Assembly (NCBI RefSeq): GCF_004000215.1
Contig: NZ_RBVY01000001.1
Location: 496,001 to 560,000, forward strand
Source: Nitratireductor alexandrii
Lineage (GTDB): Bacteria; Pseudomonadota; Alphaproteobacteria; Rhizobiales; Rhizobiaceae
Direction of reading: 5' to 3'
DNA: 64,000 nt
Of the stretch, positions 62,681 to 64,000 are shown in pieces. The notes beneath the pieces were generated by a model, which ran no database searches, was not told the origin of the DNA, and saw only the letters and a list, made by a program, of their open reading frames with translations. A program made the translations under genes and the position numbers. Each line of letters opens with the position of its first letter. Positions within the stretch are counted from its first letter, which is position 1.

Positions 62681-63762
62681 CGGATCCGGGAGAACGCACG
62701 GCGATGGATGCAAGAGCGCCCGAAACCCATCGTGCCGAGGCGGCGCCCGAGCCGCCGCGCCGGCGCGCGAGCGCCCGTGAGATCGCGATCCGCTACGGTT
62801 TCATCGCGCTGCTTGTCGGGCTGGTGGTTTTCTTTTCCGCCTTCACCCGCGGTTTCGCCTCGCCGCAGGCGGCCGTCTTCATCCTGCAATCGGTCTCTAT
62901 CACCGGCATTCTGGCGCTCGGCGTGACCGCGACCCTGGTGGTCGGCGGCTTCGACCTGTCGATCGGCTCGATCGCCACCAGTTCGATGATGGCGGCGGCC
63001 TATGTGATGGTGGTGCTGGAACAGGACGCCATGACGGCCGTACTTGCCTGTCTCGCCATCGGCGCCCTGGTCGGCTTCGTCAACGGCCTGATCATCTGCT
63101 ATATGCGCGTGCCCGATCTGCTCGCCACGCTCGGCATGATGTTCCTTTTGATCGGTCTCCAGCGCATCCCCACCGAAGGCCGTTCGATCGCCGCCGGCAT
63201 GACCCTGCCCGATGGCTCGACCGCCGGCGGCCAGTTCAGTCAGGCCTTTCTCGCGCTCGGCCGGCACCGCTTCGACCTTGTCATCCCCAACCTGGTGCCG
63301 TCCTCGGTCGTGGTGCTGGTCGTGCTGGCGGTGCTGATCTGGTTTTTCCTCGAATACACCCGCTTCGGCCGCATGATGTATGCCGTCGGCTCGAACGCCC
63401 GCGCGGCCGAGTTCGCCGGCGCGCCGGTCAAGGCCTACAAGATCTGGGCCTATGTGATCTCCGGCGTCTTCGCCTCGATCGGCGGCATTTTGCTGGCCGC
63501 GCGGCTCGGCCGCGGCGATATCGCGTCGGGCAACAATCTCCTGCTCGATTCGGTCGCCGCCGCCCTGATCGGCTTCGCGGTGCTGGGGGCTGCCAAGCCC
63601 AACGCTTTCGGCACGGCGATCGGCGCGCTGTTCGTCGGCGTGCTGCTGCAGGGCCTGACGATGATGAACGTGCCTTATTACACCCAGGATTTCATCAAGG
63701 GCGCGGTGCTTGTCATTGCGCTGATGTTCACATTCGCGCTGTCGGGCCGGGCGGCTCGCTAG
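62677..63762 (+). CDS. Sugar ABC transporter permease, RbsC type
   Basis: A protein of about 361 residues with nine or so helices and a charged N-terminal extension. ALGVTATLVVGGFDLSIGSIA and the MYAVGSNARAAEFAGAPVKAYKI coupling loop are RbsC-type. The ATG at 62677 overlaps the ATPase stop; ATG 62704 after GGGAGAACG is an alternative that would remove nine residues. Confidence 0.92.
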   Translation: MTDPGERTAMDARAPETHRAEAAPEPPRRRASAREIAIRYGFIALLVGLVVFFSAFTRGFASPQAAVFILQSVSITGILALGVTATLVVGGFDLSIGSIATSSMMAAAYVMVVLEQDAMTAVLACLAIGALVGFVNGLIICYMRVPDLLATLGMMFLLIGLQRIPTEGRSIAAGMTLPDGSTAGGQFSQAFLALGRHRFDLVIPNLVPSSVVVLVVLAVLIWFFLEYTRFGRMMYAVGSNARAAEFAGAPVKAYKIWAYVISGVFASIGGILLAARLGRGDIASGNNLLLDSVAAALIGFAVLGAAKPNAFGTAIGALFVGVLLQGLTMMNVPYYTQDFIKGAVLVIALMFTFALSGRAAR

Positions 63763-63794
63763 CCGATCAGAAAAATGTCAGTGGAGGAAAGACC

Positions 63795-64000
63795 ATGAAA
63801 ATGACCCGAAGATCATTCGCCCGGTTTGCCGGTGGCCTCGTCGGCGCGGCCCTGCTCGCGCCGGCGCCGGCCTTCGCCCAGGACAAGCCCGCCCCGTTCG
63901 ACAATCCCGGCGAGGTGCAGATCGCGCTGGTGCGCTATTTGTCGACCGGCGACTTCTTCCAGGCCTATCTCTCCGGCGTGGAGGCCCAGGCCAAGGCGCT
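63795..64000 (+). CDS. Sugar ABC transporter periplasmic binding protein (N-terminal part)
   Basis: The first 68 residues of a periplasmic binding protein; the gene runs off the window. It starts at ATG 63795 after GGAGGAAAGACC. The N-terminus has a twin-arginine-like TRRSFARFAGGLVG signal ending in PAPAFAQ. The mature start, with QIALVRYLSTGDFFQAYLSGVEAQAKA, matches the first strand and helix of RbsB-type (family 1) sugar receptors. It completes the importer with 61169 and 62677. Confidence 0.88.
   Translation, partial: MKMTRRSFARFAGGLVGAALLAPAPAFAQDKPAPFDNPGEVQIALVRYLSTGDFFQAYLSGVEAQAKA

Overview
The window is about 65% GC, densely coded, and reads as chromosome (or chromid) of an alphaproteobacterium, most likely of the Hyphomicrobiales (Rhizobiales). 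The reasons are codon usage, a cbb3 oxidase operon in the order ccoNOQP, an NsrR/FdxA pair, many solute-uptake operons of the Opp, Urt, Tct and Rbs types, and intergenic palindromes of a kind common in rhizobial genomes (6170-6214 and 37416-37519). No rRNA, tRNA, CRISPR array, insertion sequence or phage gene was seen. Almost everything is catabolism, transport, respiration or its regulation.

Region 1 (1-19.2 kb) is a catabolic island. It holds the end of one Opp/Dpp-type ABC transporter with a fused two-domain ATPase, a ThDP enzyme, a two-subunit amidohydrolase of the N,N-dimethylformamidase family, an aldehyde dehydrogenase and a divergent mandelate racemase/enolase-superfamily enzyme. A complete second Opp/Dpp transporter follows, interleaved with an NAD-dependent sugar epimerase/dehydrogenase, an SMP-30 lactonase, a kynurenine-formamidase-like esterase and an HpcH/HpaI aldolase. 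An IclR regulator closes the island, and two promoters in it share one operator-like sequence. The enzyme set fits oxidation, dehydration and aldol cleavage of a sugar or sugar acid, perhaps N-acylated.

Region 2 (19.4-24.2 kb) carries an ankyrin protein, a nucleoside deaminase, and a copper-export operon (copA plus a CDF transporter with an altered metal site) behind a CueR-type promoter. Region 3 (24.3-28.8 kb) is a pair of divergent operons of mostly unknown proteins around a perfect NsrR-type palindrome: DUF2249 proteins, an Nfu_N-DUF59 fusion, a polytopic membrane protein and small proteins. The nsrR gene (36.4 kb), a second palindrome with the same arms before fdxA (37.0 kb), and weaker copies before nsrR and ccoNOQP tie regions 3 and 5 into one probable nitric-oxide-responsive regulon.

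Region 4 (28.9-36.2 kb) is a Urt/Liv-type ABC transporter followed by an amidase and an AraC regulator, probably for uptake and hydrolysis of a small amide. Region 5 (36.4-42.1 kb) holds nsrR, fdxA, a DUF2189 protein and ccoNOQP.

Region 6 (42.3-56.9 kb) looks like a second pathway island. It has a hydrolase operon (aconitase-family hydratase, NTF2-like protein, cyclic amidohydrolase, isochorismatase-type amidase, dienelactone hydrolase), a GntR regulator with an isocitrate-lyase-family lyase, a tripartite tricarboxylate transporter (TctA, TctB, TctC) and an FAD dehydrogenase. Five copies of one GntR-type operator sit in its two divergent promoter regions. Region 7 (56.9-64 kb) has a TetR-controlled NAD(P)-binding protein, then mtnK-mtnA divergent from an Rbs-type ABC transporter across a perfect 12-bp-arm palindrome, which suggests uptake and salvage of methylthioribose.
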